DNA of 64,000 bases from Aequorivita sp. (GCA_024637015.1 JAGXGE010000026.1:146077-210076); one strand, 5' to 3'; positions 42,157-51,407 are shown, counted from the stretch's first letter. A program made the numbers and translations. Notes: a model not told the origin generated them from the sequence alone.

Positions 42157-44298
42157 ATGAAAAAGTTAATTATTTCCTTTCTCCTCGCTGCTTTCGTACT
42201 GCCTGTGCAGGCCAACGAAGGCATGTGGTTTTTAATGCACATTGAACGGTTGAACTACCGGGATATGCAAAAAATGGGGCTACAGCTTACTCCCGAAGAA
42301 ATTTACAGTGTAAACCATTCCAGCCTTAAAGATGCCATCGTGCAGTTTAACCGTGGGTGTACTGCAGAAATTATATCTGAAAGTGGTTTGGTGCTTACAA
42401 ACCATCACTGTGGTTACAGCGCCATTGCCGAACTTTCAACTGCTGAAAATGACTACTTGACCAATGGGTATTGGGCAGGGAACAATGGCGAGGAATTGAA
42501 ACCGAAAAGTTTATCGGTACGGTTTTTTGTGAGAATGGATGATGTGTCGAAACGAATCCTAACTTTATTGAACGGCAATATGACCGAAGCTGAGCGCGAA
42601 GCTACTATTAACCGTGAAATTGCGAAGATTGAGCAAGAAAATAATGAAGGTGGAAAATACACCGTTTCAGTTAAGTCCTTTTATCAAGGGAATGAGTTTT
42701 ACTATTTCGTATATCAAGATTATAACGATGTGCGTTTGGTAGGTGCTCCACCTGCAAGTGTTGGAAAATTTGGGGGTGATACAGATAACTGGGAATGGCC
42801 ACGCCACACTGGTGATTTTTCACTTTTTAGAGTGTATGCCGATAAGGATGGAAATCCTGCTGAGTATTCTCCAAGTAACGTGCCGCTAAAACCGAAATAC
42901 CACTTGACAACTAGCCTTAAAGGTTTTGAGGAGAATGATTTCGCAATGATTATGGGCTATCCAGGTAGGACCAACCGCTGGATGCCAGCTGGAGGTATTG
43001 AGCAAAACGTGGAATACGCATATCCTGCTTGGGTAGAGGCTTCAAAAACGTCTATGGATGTTATGAAGAAGTATATGGACAAAGATCAGCAGGTAAAACT
43101 TGACTATGCTTCAAGTTATGCCTCGACTGCTAACTACTGGAAAAACAGACAAGGAATGATAGATGCGCTGAAGCAACATAAAACTGCGGAAAGCAAACGC
43201 AATGATGAAAAAACTTTTCAGAAATGGGCTTCTAAAAAAGGCAATGAAAAGTATGCAGATGTGATTCCAGTGATTAACAACTATTATAAAAAGACGAACG
43301 AAATAAGTAGCCATGACAATTATCTAAGGTTATTGTTGCGGACGCAAATGGCAGTAATTCCATACCGACTGGGTAATGATATTGCTTATTATTTGGAACA
43401 GAATGAAGCAAAGCAGGCAGAATTGAAGCCGAAACTGGATGCTGAAATAAATGATTATTATGAAGGGCTCTATCTTCCTTTGGAAAAAGATGTATTGGCG
43501 ACACAGCTTAAACTTTATTCCACAAAAGCGAAAGATATTGCTCCGATGGTTGCGGAAGTTGCTGCGGATAACAAAAAGACTGAGACAGGTTGGAAGAACT
43601 ATGTGGACACTGCTTTTAACAATAGCATTTTTGAAACCAAGGAAAAGATACAAGCTTTTTTGGCAAACCCTAATGCTGAGGTATTAAAGAGCGATCCACT
43701 GTTTCAACTTTCCACAGATTTGTTGACTCGCTACCGTTACAAATCGGAGGGGGAAAAACAATTGGACAATGATTTTGAACGCGCTTACAGATTGATGGTG
43801 CATGGAATGCGACTTCAAAACCCTGATGAAAAATATTACCCTGATGCCAATAGTACTTTGCGATTGACCTATGGGAAAGTGATTGCCTTGCCTGCAGATA
43901 AGCGCAATGATGCTAAGAAGAACTATTATACCACTTTAAAAGGAACGGTTGCAAAATACCAACCAGGCGATGACGAATTTGACATGCCAAAAAAACTGAT
44001 AGATCTTTATGAGAAAAAAGATTTTGGACAGTATGCTGACAAAGACGGCTATTTACCTGTAAACTTTTTGACCGATAACGACATTACAGGTGGGAACTCA
44101 GGTTCTCCGGTATTGAACGGGAAAGGGGAGTTGATTGGTTTGGCTTTTGACGGCAACATTGAAGCAATGGCGGGAGACGTTATTTTTGATGATCAATTGC
44201 AACGCACCATTAACGTGGATATCCGCTATGTTCTATTTTTGATAGACAAATATGCTGGAGCGAGTCATATTATTGATGAACTGACTTTGGCTAAGTAA
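42157..44298 (+). CDS. S46 family dipeptidyl peptidase (DPP7-like)
   Basis: A 713-residue periplasmic serine exopeptidase releasing dipeptides from oligopeptides. The signal peptide (1-19) is followed by a chymotrypsin-like fold split by a helical domain: His84 (TNHHCGY), Asp220 (HTGDFSLFR) and Ser648 (GGNSGSPV). Eighteen residues after the Ser, at the position that is Arg in DPP11 and Gly in DPP7, the residue is Gly666 (GLAFDGNIEA), pointing to DPP7-type preference for hydrophobic P1 rather than Asp/Glu. The family length is about 700-720. It complements DPP IV at 27 kb in feeding peptide importers. A strong terminator follows. Confidence 0.94.
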   Translation: MKKLIISFLLAAFVLPVQANEGMWFLMHIERLNYRDMQKMGLQLTPEEIYSVNHSSLKDAIVQFNRGCTAEIISESGLVLTNHHCGYSAIAELSTAENDYLTNGYWAGNNGEELKPKSLSVRFFVRMDDVSKRILTLLNGNMTEAEREATINREIAKIEQENNEGGKYTVSVKSFYQGNEFYYFVYQDYNDVRLVGAPPASVGKFGGDTDNWEWPRHTGDFSLFRVYADKDGNPAEYSPSNVPLKPKYHLTTSLKGFEENDFAMIMGYPGRTNRWMPAGGIEQNVEYAYPAWVEASKTSMDVMKKYMDKDQQVKLDYASSYASTANYWKNRQGMIDALKQHKTAESKRNDEKTFQKWASKKGNEKYADVIPVINNYYKKTNEISSHDNYLRLLLRTQMAVIPYRLGNDIAYYLEQNEAKQAELKPKLDAEINDYYEGLYLPLEKDVLATQLKLYSTKAKDIAPMVAEVAADNKKTETGWKNYVDTAFNNSIFETKEKIQAFLANPNAEVLKSDPLFQLSTDLLTRYRYKSEGEKQLDNDFERAYRLMVHGMRLQNPDEKYYPDANSTLRLTYGKVIALPADKRNDAKKNYYTTLKGTVAKYQPGDDEFDMPKKLIDLYEKKDFGQYADKDGYLPVNFLTDNDITGGNSGSPVLNGKGELIGLAFDGNIEAMAGDVIFDDQLQRTINVDIRYVLFLIDKYAGASHIIDELTLAK

Positions 44299-44328
44299 AT
44301 TTTATAGTAGCGTAAAAGCTATAGTTTT

Positions 44329-44370
44329 AAAAAACCACGAATCCTAAATTATTAGATTCGTGGTTTTTTT
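44329..44370 (+). terminator. Intrinsic terminator after the S46 peptidase gene
   Basis: AAAACCACGAATC pairs with GATTCGTGGTTTT around CTAAATTATTA, followed by T residues; its symmetric A/T flanks could let it work in both directions. Confidence 0.88.
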
Positions 44371-44394
44371 GTGGGTTTTTATGAATATAAAAGG

Positions 44395-44444
44395 ACCCAC
44401 CCCGCCCGCTAAAGCGGGCACCCCTCCCTTGAAAGGGCGAGGAG
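44395..44444 (+). repeat. GC-rich direct repeat, left of the DUF559 gene
   Basis: A 50-base element beginning ACCCACCCCGCCCGC with hairpin GCCCGC-TAAA-GCGGGC and a second arm pair around CTCCCTTGAAAGGG. Its near-copy in the same orientation is at 44903-44954. Its GC content is far above the surroundings. Confidence 0.85.
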
Positions 44445-44527
44445 CACTTCCTCACTCATTTCCTTACACATACACATTTTAATTATTTGATGTTATTTTA
44501 TTATTTTTAGTATATAAATATTATGTC

Positions 44528-44902
44528 ATGAGAAAAAAGAAAATTCATGATAAACCTGAGTTGCGGACATATAGGCGGGAGTTGCGAAATAATGCTACAC
44601 CTGCTGAGGCTTTTTTGTGGAAGCATTTACAACGTAGTCAATTGGAGGGCAGGAAGTTTAGGAGACAACACAGCATCCATAATTATATTGTTGATTTTTA
44701 TTGTGCATCGGAAGGGTTGATTGTGGAGTTGGATGGACAGGTGCATATAAACCCATTAGCTGAGGAATATGATAAAAAAAAGGCGACCTTTTTAGAGAGG
44801 ATGGGATTTCTTATTTTGCGATTTGAGAACAGAATGGTTTTTGATTTTTTACCTTCAGTTTTGAAGGATATTCGTGATCATTTTAAGGAGAACAGGAAGT
44901 AA
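44528..44902 (+). CDS. DUF559 (Vsr-like) endonuclease domain protein
   Basis: A 124-residue single-domain protein of the DUF559 family, in the PD-(D/E)XK/very-short-patch-repair-like endonuclease superfamily. Visible features: the N-terminal LRNNATPAEAFLWKHL helix, FRRQHSIHNYIVDFYC with the catalytic Asp, then the E-x-D-G motif in LIVELDGQVH, and a C-terminal RFENRMVF segment. It is not beside a methylase, so it is unlikely to be a classic Vsr. The gene is alone between two direct GC-rich repeats; the right one begins directly after its stop codon. This framing suggests a small mobile or domesticated unit. The cellular target is unknown. Confidence 0.9.
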   Translation: MRKKKIHDKPELRTYRRELRNNATPAEAFLWKHLQRSQLEGRKFRRQHSIHNYIVDFYCASEGLIVELDGQVHINPLAEEYDKKKATFLERMGFLILRFENRMVFDFLPSVLKDIRDHFKENRK

Positions 44903-44954
44903 ACCCACCCCGCCCGCCTGAGGCGGGCACCCCTCCCTTGAAAAGGGCGGGGAG
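44903..44954 (+). repeat. GC-rich direct repeat, right of the DUF559 gene
   Basis: A 52-base near-copy of 44395-44444, with hairpin GCCCGCC-TGA-GGCGGGC and arms CTCCCTTGAAAAGGG, starting at the base after the DUF559 stop codon. The changed arm bases (C added in one arm, G in the other) keep pairing, which suggests selection on structure. Confidence 0.85.
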
Positions 44955-45012
44955 TGTTTTCCGCTATTCTTTTTTTGGGACTGTCTTGACTGGTTTGGGG
45001 GTTTATTAAGTT

Positions 45013-45906
45013 TTAGTATAGCGAAAGTCCAACACCAAAAGTAGTTTGGTTGTGGTTATAGTCTATTAAACTTTCGCCATACCCTGAAAAAACCTGTGCG
45101 TGGATTTTTAGGTTATTGATAACTCGATACGAATAATCCAATCGGGCGCTTCCTTGATTATTGTCGCCACCTCTTAGAGAGTGACGGGTTGCCAGTTCAA
45201 AATCGTGTTTTCCGATAACGTAGTTGAAGCTCAGCTCAGCTCGGCCCATATATTCGTCAACATCAGGGTTGTCGTCGTTTTCTTCATCTTCCGGTAGTCG
45301 AACCCATGGTTTTAAGATAATTTGCAGTTTATCAATCTCCCAACCCATTTGAAAAATAATCCTGTTCCAGCTTCGGCTAAAAGGATTGGAGCGACCGTTG
45401 CTTTGGTGGTTTAGTCCCATACCAAGAAAAACCCCCTTAATGCTGCCAATGTGATAGGGTGTGCCAAATAATATAAATACCTCTGGCTGATAGTTGGTTT
45501 CACGGAAAGGTCTTGAGAGTTCGTTGTTGTACAATTGCCATCGTGAACTTTGGGTATATGCACCCCATATATCGCCACCTATTTCGTCACCAAACACATT
45601 TTGTAGCATTTTGGTTTTAAAACTAATCTGAAAAACTAGCTCGATTGGTTTATACGCAATGGGTTCGGAAACTACATTGTTAGGATTACCACTGACGGGC
45701 TCCTTGTTAACATTGGTACTATAGTTTGCAAACAATATATAAAGCGGTTTGTAAGGCAGTAGTTTAAGGTCTACTTTTTTGGAGCGAGAAATTGAATCAA
45801 GCTGCCAAGTTTCTGCCAATGACTGATACTTGTTTATGTCTTGTGCAATAGTATGGGAGCAGAGCATTATAAAGAATGCAAAGAATAGAAAAATGGGATT
45901 TTTCAT
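45013..45906 (-). CDS. Outer-membrane phospholipase A (PldA family)
   Basis: A 297-residue outer-membrane beta-barrel enzyme hydrolysing phospholipid acyl chains. The signal peptide (1-22, ending TIAQ) precedes a 12-strand-type barrel. The catalytic set lies as in E. coli OMPLA: His167 and Ser169 in LNHQSNGRSNPF, and Asn181 fourteen residues after the His (SWNR). An acidic loop (EDEENDDNPDVDE, about 205-217) may bind calcium. The C-terminus ends in an aromatic residue (SLY), typical for outer-membrane proteins. It is divergent from the hydrolase gene at 46085. OMPLA enzymes clear phospholipids from the outer leaflet under envelope stress. Confidence 0.88.
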   Translation of the reverse strand: MKNPIFLFFAFFIMLCSHTIAQDINKYQSLAETWQLDSISRSKKVDLKLLPYKPLYILFANYSTNVNKEPVSGNPNNVVSEPIAYKPIELVFQISFKTKMLQNVFGDEIGGDIWGAYTQSSRWQLYNNELSRPFRETNYQPEVFILFGTPYHIGSIKGVFLGMGLNHQSNGRSNPFSRSWNRIIFQMGWEIDKLQIILKPWVRLPEDEENDDNPDVDEYMGRAELSFNYVIGKHDFELATRHSLRGGDNNQGSARLDYSYRVINNLKIHAQVFSGYGESLIDYNHNQTTFGVGLSLY

Positions 45907-46059
45907 TAATATTATTTAGGATGTAAAGATATTGGGAATTTCGATTTTTATTTTTTATTTCAAAGTTTGGCAAAAAGATACTGTTTTTTTGAGAAAACAA
46001 ATTGAATTACCTACTAACTCGAATAGTATAATAATGGCCTGTAATGAATAATAATGATG

Positions 46060-46067
46060 TAAATTTG
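46060..46067 (+). promoter_or_regulatory. Candidate -7 element for the hydrolase lipoprotein
   Basis: TAAATTTG matches TAnnTTTG and ends 17 bases before the GTG start at 46085. No -33 TTTG was found at the usual distance. Confidence 0.35.
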
Positions 46068-46084
46068 GCCTATAAATTTTATAA

Positions 46085-47062
46085 GTGAAGTATTCTAAAA
46101 CATTACCATTTCTGCTCCTTTTTATCCTTTTTGCTGGATGCAAGAAAGAAAAGGACGATTATAATGAGTTTAAGAAAGAGCCAGAGTATATTGTTCATCC
46201 AGATAGTAAACATAAACCCTATTTTGAAGCTTATAATAAAACACTTCAACGATGGGGAGTAGATTATGAAGAGCTCTATATAACCACTTCAAAGGGAATT
46301 GCCCATGTGCTAATGAGCGGCCCAAAAGATGGCATGCCCGTGGTTTTACTTCACGGAATGAGTGCAAGTTCTACGATGTGGTACCCCAATGCCAAAGCGT
46401 TGGCCCAGCAATACCGTATTTTTGCAGTCGATTTAATTATTGAGCCCGGAAAGTCATATAAAACAGCTGACTTTGAGAATCTTGATGAAGTCACTGCCTG
46501 GTACGAAGAGATATTCTGGGCATTGAAATTAAAATCATTTCATTTGATCGGAACTTCTCGTGGCGGCTGGTTAGCCATGGATATAGCGCTTCATAGTAAG
46601 AGGGATATAAAAAGCTTAATACTGTTGAGTCCAGTCCAGACTTTTATATGGATTCCACCCAGTTCGGGCTTGTTGAAAAATGTACTCAATATATTCTATT
46701 CCAAGGAAGAAGGAGTGAATCGCACCATGGAAACCTTGTCAAAAGATCCAAGCAAAATTGATAAAAATTATATAGCGCAGTATCGCATTGCCACACAAAA
46801 TGATTCTTTGAACAAATTCGTAATGGAGATGAAGCCTTTCTCCAATATCGATTTGCAATCCTTGAAAATGCCCGTCCTTGTTTTGATTGGAGACGAAGAT
46901 ATTTTCAATACCAAACAAACCATTCGTTTAACGGAAAGATATATTCCAAAGGGTCAGGGTGAGATTATTTCGAATTCGGGTCATTTCCTGTCGGTAGATC
47001 AGGCCAAAATAGTAAACAAGAAAATAATAGATTTTTTAAATAGCACGGAAACGGGTGATTGA
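46085..47062 (+). CDS. Alpha/beta hydrolase lipoprotein
   Basis: A 325-residue lipoprotein (lipobox Cys19 in LFAGC) with a complete alpha/beta hydrolase fold: oxyanion HGMSASSTMW (about 90-99), nucleophile elbow GTSRGG with Ser158, acid Asp270 in LIGDEDIF, and His300 in SNSGHF. The substrate is unknown; esterase or peptidase-type activity is possible. The GTG at 46085 starts exactly at the signal peptide (KYSKTLPFLLLFILFAGC); no better ATG exists. It is divergent from pldA, and both act in the envelope on ester substrates, a possible functional link that is only inferred. Confidence 0.88.
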   Translation: MKYSKTLPFLLLFILFAGCKKEKDDYNEFKKEPEYIVHPDSKHKPYFEAYNKTLQRWGVDYEELYITTSKGIAHVLMSGPKDGMPVVLLHGMSASSTMWYPNAKALAQQYRIFAVDLIIEPGKSYKTADFENLDEVTAWYEEIFWALKLKSFHLIGTSRGGWLAMDIALHSKRDIKSLILLSPVQTFIWIPPSSGLLKNVLNIFYSKEEGVNRTMETLSKDPSKIDKNYIAQYRIATQNDSLNKFVMEMKPFSNIDLQSLKMPVLVLIGDEDIFNTKQTIRLTERYIPKGQGEIISNSGHFLSVDQAKIVNKKIIDFLNSTETGD

Positions 47063-47143
47063 TGAACTATAAGATGGCTTTCATACAAAACCGTTTTTGT
47101 GTAAATGGTACCCAAGAACTATATTAGACATTTTTAGTGTGTA

Positions 47144-47168
47144 GTTCTCGACTGCGCTCGAACAGACA
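47144..47168 (+). repeat. Dispersed palindromic repeat (copy 3)
   Basis: Contains CTCGACTGCGCTCGAACAG; nearly identical to 48894-48918, including the preceding AGTGTG context. It lies in the gap between the hydrolase and DUF808 genes. Confidence 0.7.
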
Positions 47169-47208
47169 AAAAGGTTATTTACTAAAATTTTAAAATAGAA
47201 TAAAATAT

Positions 47209-48090
47209 ATGGCTTCAGGATTTTTCGCGATATTGGATGATATAGCGGCATTATTGGATGATGTTGCAATGATGAGCAAGGTGGCGGCAAAAAAAACTGC
47301 TGGGATTTTGGGGGACGATTTGGCGGTGAATGCCGAAAAAGCCTCTGGGTTTGCTTCTTCGCGGGAAATTCCGGTGTTGTGGGCCATCACCAAAGGCTCG
47401 TTTCTAAACAAGTTGATTATCCTTCCAATCGCTTTTTTGCTGAGTGCTTTTTTGCCTTGGGCTGTGACCGTTATTTTGATTCTTGGAGGCTTGTATTTGG
47501 CATATGAAGGTGCTGAAAAAATATATGAGTTCTTTTTTCCACATCCCCATTTAGATGAATCATTTGTGGAGAAGGGATTGAGTGAAAGTGAGATACTCGC
47601 CATTGAAAAAGAACGTGTAAAGGCTGCCATAGTAACTGATTTCATTCTTTCGCTCGAAATTGTAATTATAGCATTGGGAACGGTTGTGGGAGAGCCCATC
47701 GGTACACAGGTTGCTGTGGTGAGTATTATTGCCCTTTTGGCTACAGTGGGCGTTTACGGAATCGTTATGCTTATTGTTAGAATGGATGAAGCTGGGTATA
47801 AATTGATAAAAAGAAGCAAGAAAGAAAAAAGTTTTTTAAAAACATTAGGCACCATTTTGGTCCAGGCATTGCCAATAGTTATAAAGTCTTTAAGCGTGAT
47901 TGGTACGATAGCCTTACTTTTAGTTGCTGGCGGAATTTTTGTCCACAATATTGATTTTCTTCATCATTTTATGCCAAAATTGCCTTCATTTATTCTTGAA
48001 TTTGTTGTAGGGTTGTTAGTTGGGTTTGTTTGTTTGTTGGTTGTAATGGGTCTTAAGAAGATAAGGGGTAAAATAATTAAAAAGCACTGA
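47209..48090 (+). CDS. DUF808 family inner-membrane protein (YedI-like)
   Basis: A 293-residue polytopic membrane protein of the DUF808 family: the conserved N-terminus MASGFFAILDDIAALLDDVA and KKTAGILGDDLAVNAEKASG identify it, followed by about six hydrophobic spans (about 65-100, 140-160, 170-190, 225-250, 265-285). The family is widespread but has no established function. It stands alone, between two copies of the dispersed palindrome on either side of it and its neighbour. Confidence 0.9.
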   Translation: MASGFFAILDDIAALLDDVAMMSKVAAKKTAGILGDDLAVNAEKASGFASSREIPVLWAITKGSFLNKLIILPIAFLLSAFLPWAVTVILILGGLYLAYEGAEKIYEFFFPHPHLDESFVEKGLSESEILAIEKERVKAAIVTDFILSLEIVIIALGTVVGEPIGTQVAVVSIIALLATVGVYGIVMLIVRMDEAGYKLIKRSKKEKSFLKTLGTILVQALPIVIKSLSVIGTIALLLVAGGIFVHNIDFLHHFMPKLPSFILEFVVGLLVGFVCLLVVMGLKKIRGKIIKKH

Positions 48091-48189
48091 GTATTTTTTT
48101 AATTAGGAATGATCTAACTCAAAAACAAACCTCAATGTCACAATAATAAATTCAATTTTACGACATTTGGGCCACAATTTACTTCTAAG

Positions 48190-48729
48190 TTGAAACAAAG
48201 GTTAATTGCCATATCGCTACTGTTTATATTGTTTGCACCCGCAGCAGGCATATACATATTTCTGCAATTTGAAAAATCTGCAATCCGCCGCGAAATAAAA
48301 TGGAAGATGATTGCTGGAATGGATCAGGAGGAATTGGTTCTTTTGAAATTTTCAAAAGAAGAAAGTGAAACAAAACTGCGTTGGGAACATGCTGAAGAGT
48401 TTGAATACAATGGGCAGATGTATGACATTGTTTCCCACGAAATAAAGGGCGATAGCATTTTTTATCGCTGCTGGTGGGATTACGATGAGACTGATCTGAA
48501 CAAAAAACTAAAAAAAATGGTGGCAATCGCCTTTGACCAAGACGAGGACAACCGAGAAATACAAGAAAATTTTTATACCTATCTATGGTCCTTTTTCTTT
48601 ACAGATCCTTTAGCTTGGCAAGCCACTCCTTTGCAAAATATAGGCCTTGTTTTTCAGGATAGTATGCATCCAAATGCTTTCAATTCCATCCGTTTAACGC
48701 CACCTACGCCTCCTCCCAAGGTAAGTTAA
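48190..48729 (+). CDS. Hypothetical single-span membrane or exported protein
   Basis: A 179-residue protein I cannot assign to a family. It has an N-terminal hydrophobic segment (about 4-26, IAISLLFILFAPAAGIYIFL) that could be an uncleaved anchor or signal. The rest is hydrophilic and charged, with aromatic-rich FYRCWWDYDETDL and a Pro-rich end (TPPTPPPKVS). Translation must begin at TTG 48190, since no ATG precedes the hydrophobic segment. It is 235 bases upstream of a TonB-dependent receptor on the same strand but separated by a terminator-like hairpin, so the two may be functionally paired though not strictly co-transcribed. Confidence 0.65.
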   Translation: MKQRLIAISLLFILFAPAAGIYIFLQFEKSAIRREIKWKMIAGMDQEELVLLKFSKEESETKLRWEHAEEFEYNGQMYDIVSHEIKGDSIFYRCWWDYDETDLNKKLKKMVAIAFDQDEDNREIQENFYTYLWSFFFTDPLAWQATPLQNIGLVFQDSMHPNAFNSIRLTPPTPPPKVS

Positions 48730-48759
48730 TATTCTAATTAGATCAAAATTTATTTTGTT

Positions 48760-48788
48760 GCTACTTCGGTTCGGAAGTAGCGATTTTT
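48760..48788 (+). terminator. Intrinsic terminator upstream of the TonB receptor
   Basis: GCTACTTC pairs with GAAGTAGC around GGTTCG, then GA and six T residues. Confidence 0.8.
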
Positions 48789-48893
48789 TAGAATTTTTAA
48801 ACAATAGCTAATTGAAAAATTGTCTGATCGCATTCTTCTAATTTACTTATTATAAAAGAGAATCGCGATCTAATTGATCACCTACAAAGTGTG

Positions 48894-48918
48894 GTTCTCC
48901 ACTGCGCTCGAACAGACA
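48894..48918 (+). repeat. Dispersed palindromic repeat (copy 4)
   Basis: GTTCTCCACTGCGCTCGAAC then AGACA; differs from 47144-47168 at one base across the core. It lies 46 bases before the TonB receptor start, probably in its leader. Confidence 0.7.
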
Positions 48919-48964
48919 CTTAAAGCTATTTTTTAAATTTTTAGTTAACTTGAAAAATCATTAA

Positions 48965-51370
48965 ATGAAAAAAATATTCATACTGTGGTTATTATTGGGT
49001 TTTGTGGGCGGTGCCTATAGTCAAACAATAACTATTACAGAGCAACAAACTAGCCAACCTATCGAGTTGGTTACTCTTACTAGTTCAAATTCAAAACTCT
49101 ACGCTACAACCAACTCCAAAGGCCAAGCAGATATTTCGGCATTTAAAGGGATGCAAAAGATTGAAATACGAAGTCTTGGCTATAAAACAGTAGTAAAAAG
49201 TTATACAGAATTGGAATCGGAGGGGTTTACAATTTCGCTTGAAACGTCCAACTTCAGTTTAGATGAAGTAGTGATTTCAGGCTCACGGTGGAGGCAGAGC
49301 AGTGACGATGTACCTTCAAAAATCATTTCCATTTCCGCAAGAGAAGTGGCATTACAAAACCCACAGAGCGCCGCAGACCTTTTGGGTATTTCCGGAAAGG
49401 TATTTGTCCAGAAAAGTCAGCAGGGTGGTGGAAGCCCGATGATTCGCGGTTTCGCGACCAGCCGTTTATTATATTCCGTGGACGGGGTGCGAATGAATAC
49501 GGCTATTTTCCGTTCTGGAAATCTTCAGAATGTGATCAGTTTGGATCCCTTCGCGATAGAAAATACCGAGGTGCTTTTTGGCCCTGGTTCCGTAATCTAC
49601 GGAAGTGACGCTATTGGAGGTGTAATGAGTTTCCAAACCTTGACGCCACAACTGTCGCTAACAGATGAACCTTTAATTACCGGAAAAGCCAATGCACGCT
49701 ATTCTTCGGCTAACAATGAAAAAACCGGGCACTTTGATGTGAACCTAGGTTTTAAAAAGTGGGCATTTGTCACGAGTGTCACTTCTTGGGATTATGACAA
49801 CCTTCGCCAAGGCAGTCATGGTCCAGAAGATTATATAAAAGATTATTATGTGCAGCGCCAAGATAGTACAGATGTTGTGATTACTCAAGATGATAAATTG
49901 TTACAGATTCCATCAGCGTACTCGCAGATTAATATGATGCAGAAAATTCGATTTCAGCCTAATGAAAATTGGGATTTTCAATACGGATTTCATTTTTCAG
50001 AAACTTCGCCCTATGGAAGATATGACAGGCACAATCGCGTTCGCAATGGAACCGTCCGGTATGCCGAATGGGACTATGGCCCACAGATTTGGATGATGAA
50101 CAATCTGAACATCAACTATACTGCAAATAATCCTGTTTTTGATCAAATGAGTCTGCGCTTGGCACACCAATGGTTTGAGGAGAGCAGAATAGACCGAGCT
50201 TTCAACAAAACAGAACGTAATACCCAAAGCGAAGAAGTAAGTGCCTATTCCGTAAACCTTGATTTTATAAAGGCTACAGGTGAAAAGAATATTTTTTTCT
50301 ACGGTGTTGAATATGTTTTGAACGATGTAAATTCCGAAGGGGAGTTGACAGATATTTCTACAAATATTTCTGAAGTAGGACCAGCCCGTTATCCACAATC
50401 CAAGTGGCAATCTATGGCTGTTTATGTTACGGATGAATTTAAGGTGGCCGATAATTTTACCTTAAGCGCTGGGGCACGTTACAATCAGGTTTTGCTTGAT
50501 GTAGAATTTGACACTACTTTTTATCCGTTTCCGTTTACTGAAACTAGTTTAAGCAATGGCGCACTTACAGGTAGTTTGGGTGGTGTTTACCGTCCAGAAG
50601 ATTCTTGGGTCATCAGCGCCAATTTAGGCACGGCGTTTCGTTCGCCAAATGTGGACGATCTAGGAAAAGTATTTGATTCTGAACCTGGAAGTGTTGTGGT
50701 TCCCAATCCAGATTTAAAACCGGAATACGCCTATAATGCCGATTTGGGTATCGCCAAAGTTTTTGGGGATGTCGTAAAGCTTGATATTACTGGATATTAC
50801 ACACATTTGAAAGATGCGCTTGTTCGCCGTGATTTTAAATTGAACGGTTTAGACAGTATAATGTATCAAGGCGAATTGAGTCAAGTACAGGCCATTCAAA
50901 ACGCAGCTGTTGCCAACGTTTATGGGGTGCAAGTTGGCCTTGAGGTGAAGCTGCCAAAAGGATTTGGATTTTCTACGGATGTGAACTTCCAAAGGGGCGA
51001 AGAGGAACTGGATAATGGTGAAACCAGCCCATCCCGACATTCCTCTCCATTTTTTGGTGTTTCGCGCTTAAACTACAAGGCGAATAAATTGAGTATGGAA
51101 CTAAATGTGAACTACCAAGCAAAACGCGATTTTGACGATCTTCCCGAAGAAGAAAAAGATAAAACAGAAATTTATGCGCTGGACGAAAACGGAAATCCCT
51201 ATGCTCCGTCTTGGTACACACTAAACTATAAAGCGCTTTACAAAATGACCGACACTTTTGACATTAGCGGAGGAATAGAGAATCTTACAGATCAGCGATA
51301 CCGTCCTTACAGTTCTGGTATTTCGGGTGCTGGAAGGAATTTTATTCTTGCGCTGACGGCTCATTTTTAA
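48965..51370 (+). CDS. TonB-dependent outer-membrane receptor (haem/haemoglobin-type)
   Basis: An 801-residue receptor importing a bound ligand with energy from TonB. After the signal peptide (1-19, ending AYSQ) there is a carboxypeptidase-regulatory-like (DUF4480-type) domain (about 21-95), then the plug (about 105-230) with GSRWRQSSDDVPSKI and the GGGSPMIRGFATSRLLYSVD, GVRMNTAIFRSGNL stretch typical of haemoglobin/transferrin-type receptors, then a 22-strand barrel ending in LALTAHF with the C-terminal Phe. Ligand is inferred from the plug only; other metal complexes are possible. No metal-responsive operator was recognised. Confidence 0.9.
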   Translation: MKKIFILWLLLGFVGGAYSQTITITEQQTSQPIELVTLTSSNSKLYATTNSKGQADISAFKGMQKIEIRSLGYKTVVKSYTELESEGFTISLETSNFSLDEVVISGSRWRQSSDDVPSKIISISAREVALQNPQSAADLLGISGKVFVQKSQQGGGSPMIRGFATSRLLYSVDGVRMNTAIFRSGNLQNVISLDPFAIENTEVLFGPGSVIYGSDAIGGVMSFQTLTPQLSLTDEPLITGKANARYSSANNEKTGHFDVNLGFKKWAFVTSVTSWDYDNLRQGSHGPEDYIKDYYVQRQDSTDVVITQDDKLLQIPSAYSQINMMQKIRFQPNENWDFQYGFHFSETSPYGRYDRHNRVRNGTVRYAEWDYGPQIWMMNNLNINYTANNPVFDQMSLRLAHQWFEESRIDRAFNKTERNTQSEEVSAYSVNLDFIKATGEKNIFFYGVEYVLNDVNSEGELTDISTNISEVGPARYPQSKWQSMAVYVTDEFKVADNFTLSAGARYNQVLLDVEFDTTFYPFPFTETSLSNGALTGSLGGVYRPEDSWVISANLGTAFRSPNVDDLGKVFDSEPGSVVVPNPDLKPEYAYNADLGIAKVFGDVVKLDITGYYTHLKDALVRRDFKLNGLDSIMYQGELSQVQAIQNAAVANVYGVQVGLEVKLPKGFGFSTDVNFQRGEEELDNGETSPSRHSSPFFGVSRLNYKANKLSMELNVNYQAKRDFDDLPEEEKDKTEIYALDENGNPYAPSWYTLNYKALYKMTDTFDISGGIENLTDQRYRPYSSGISGAGRNFILALTAHF

Positions 51371-51407
51371 TGAAGAAAATTTATGTGGCTAAACTTTTGA
51401 GGAAGAG

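Noticed and set aside
44339..44370. Terminator hairpin as the end of an insertion sequence near the DUF559 gene
   Set aside because: No transposase, inverted terminal repeats or target duplication are visible; it is an ordinary terminator of the S46 gene.
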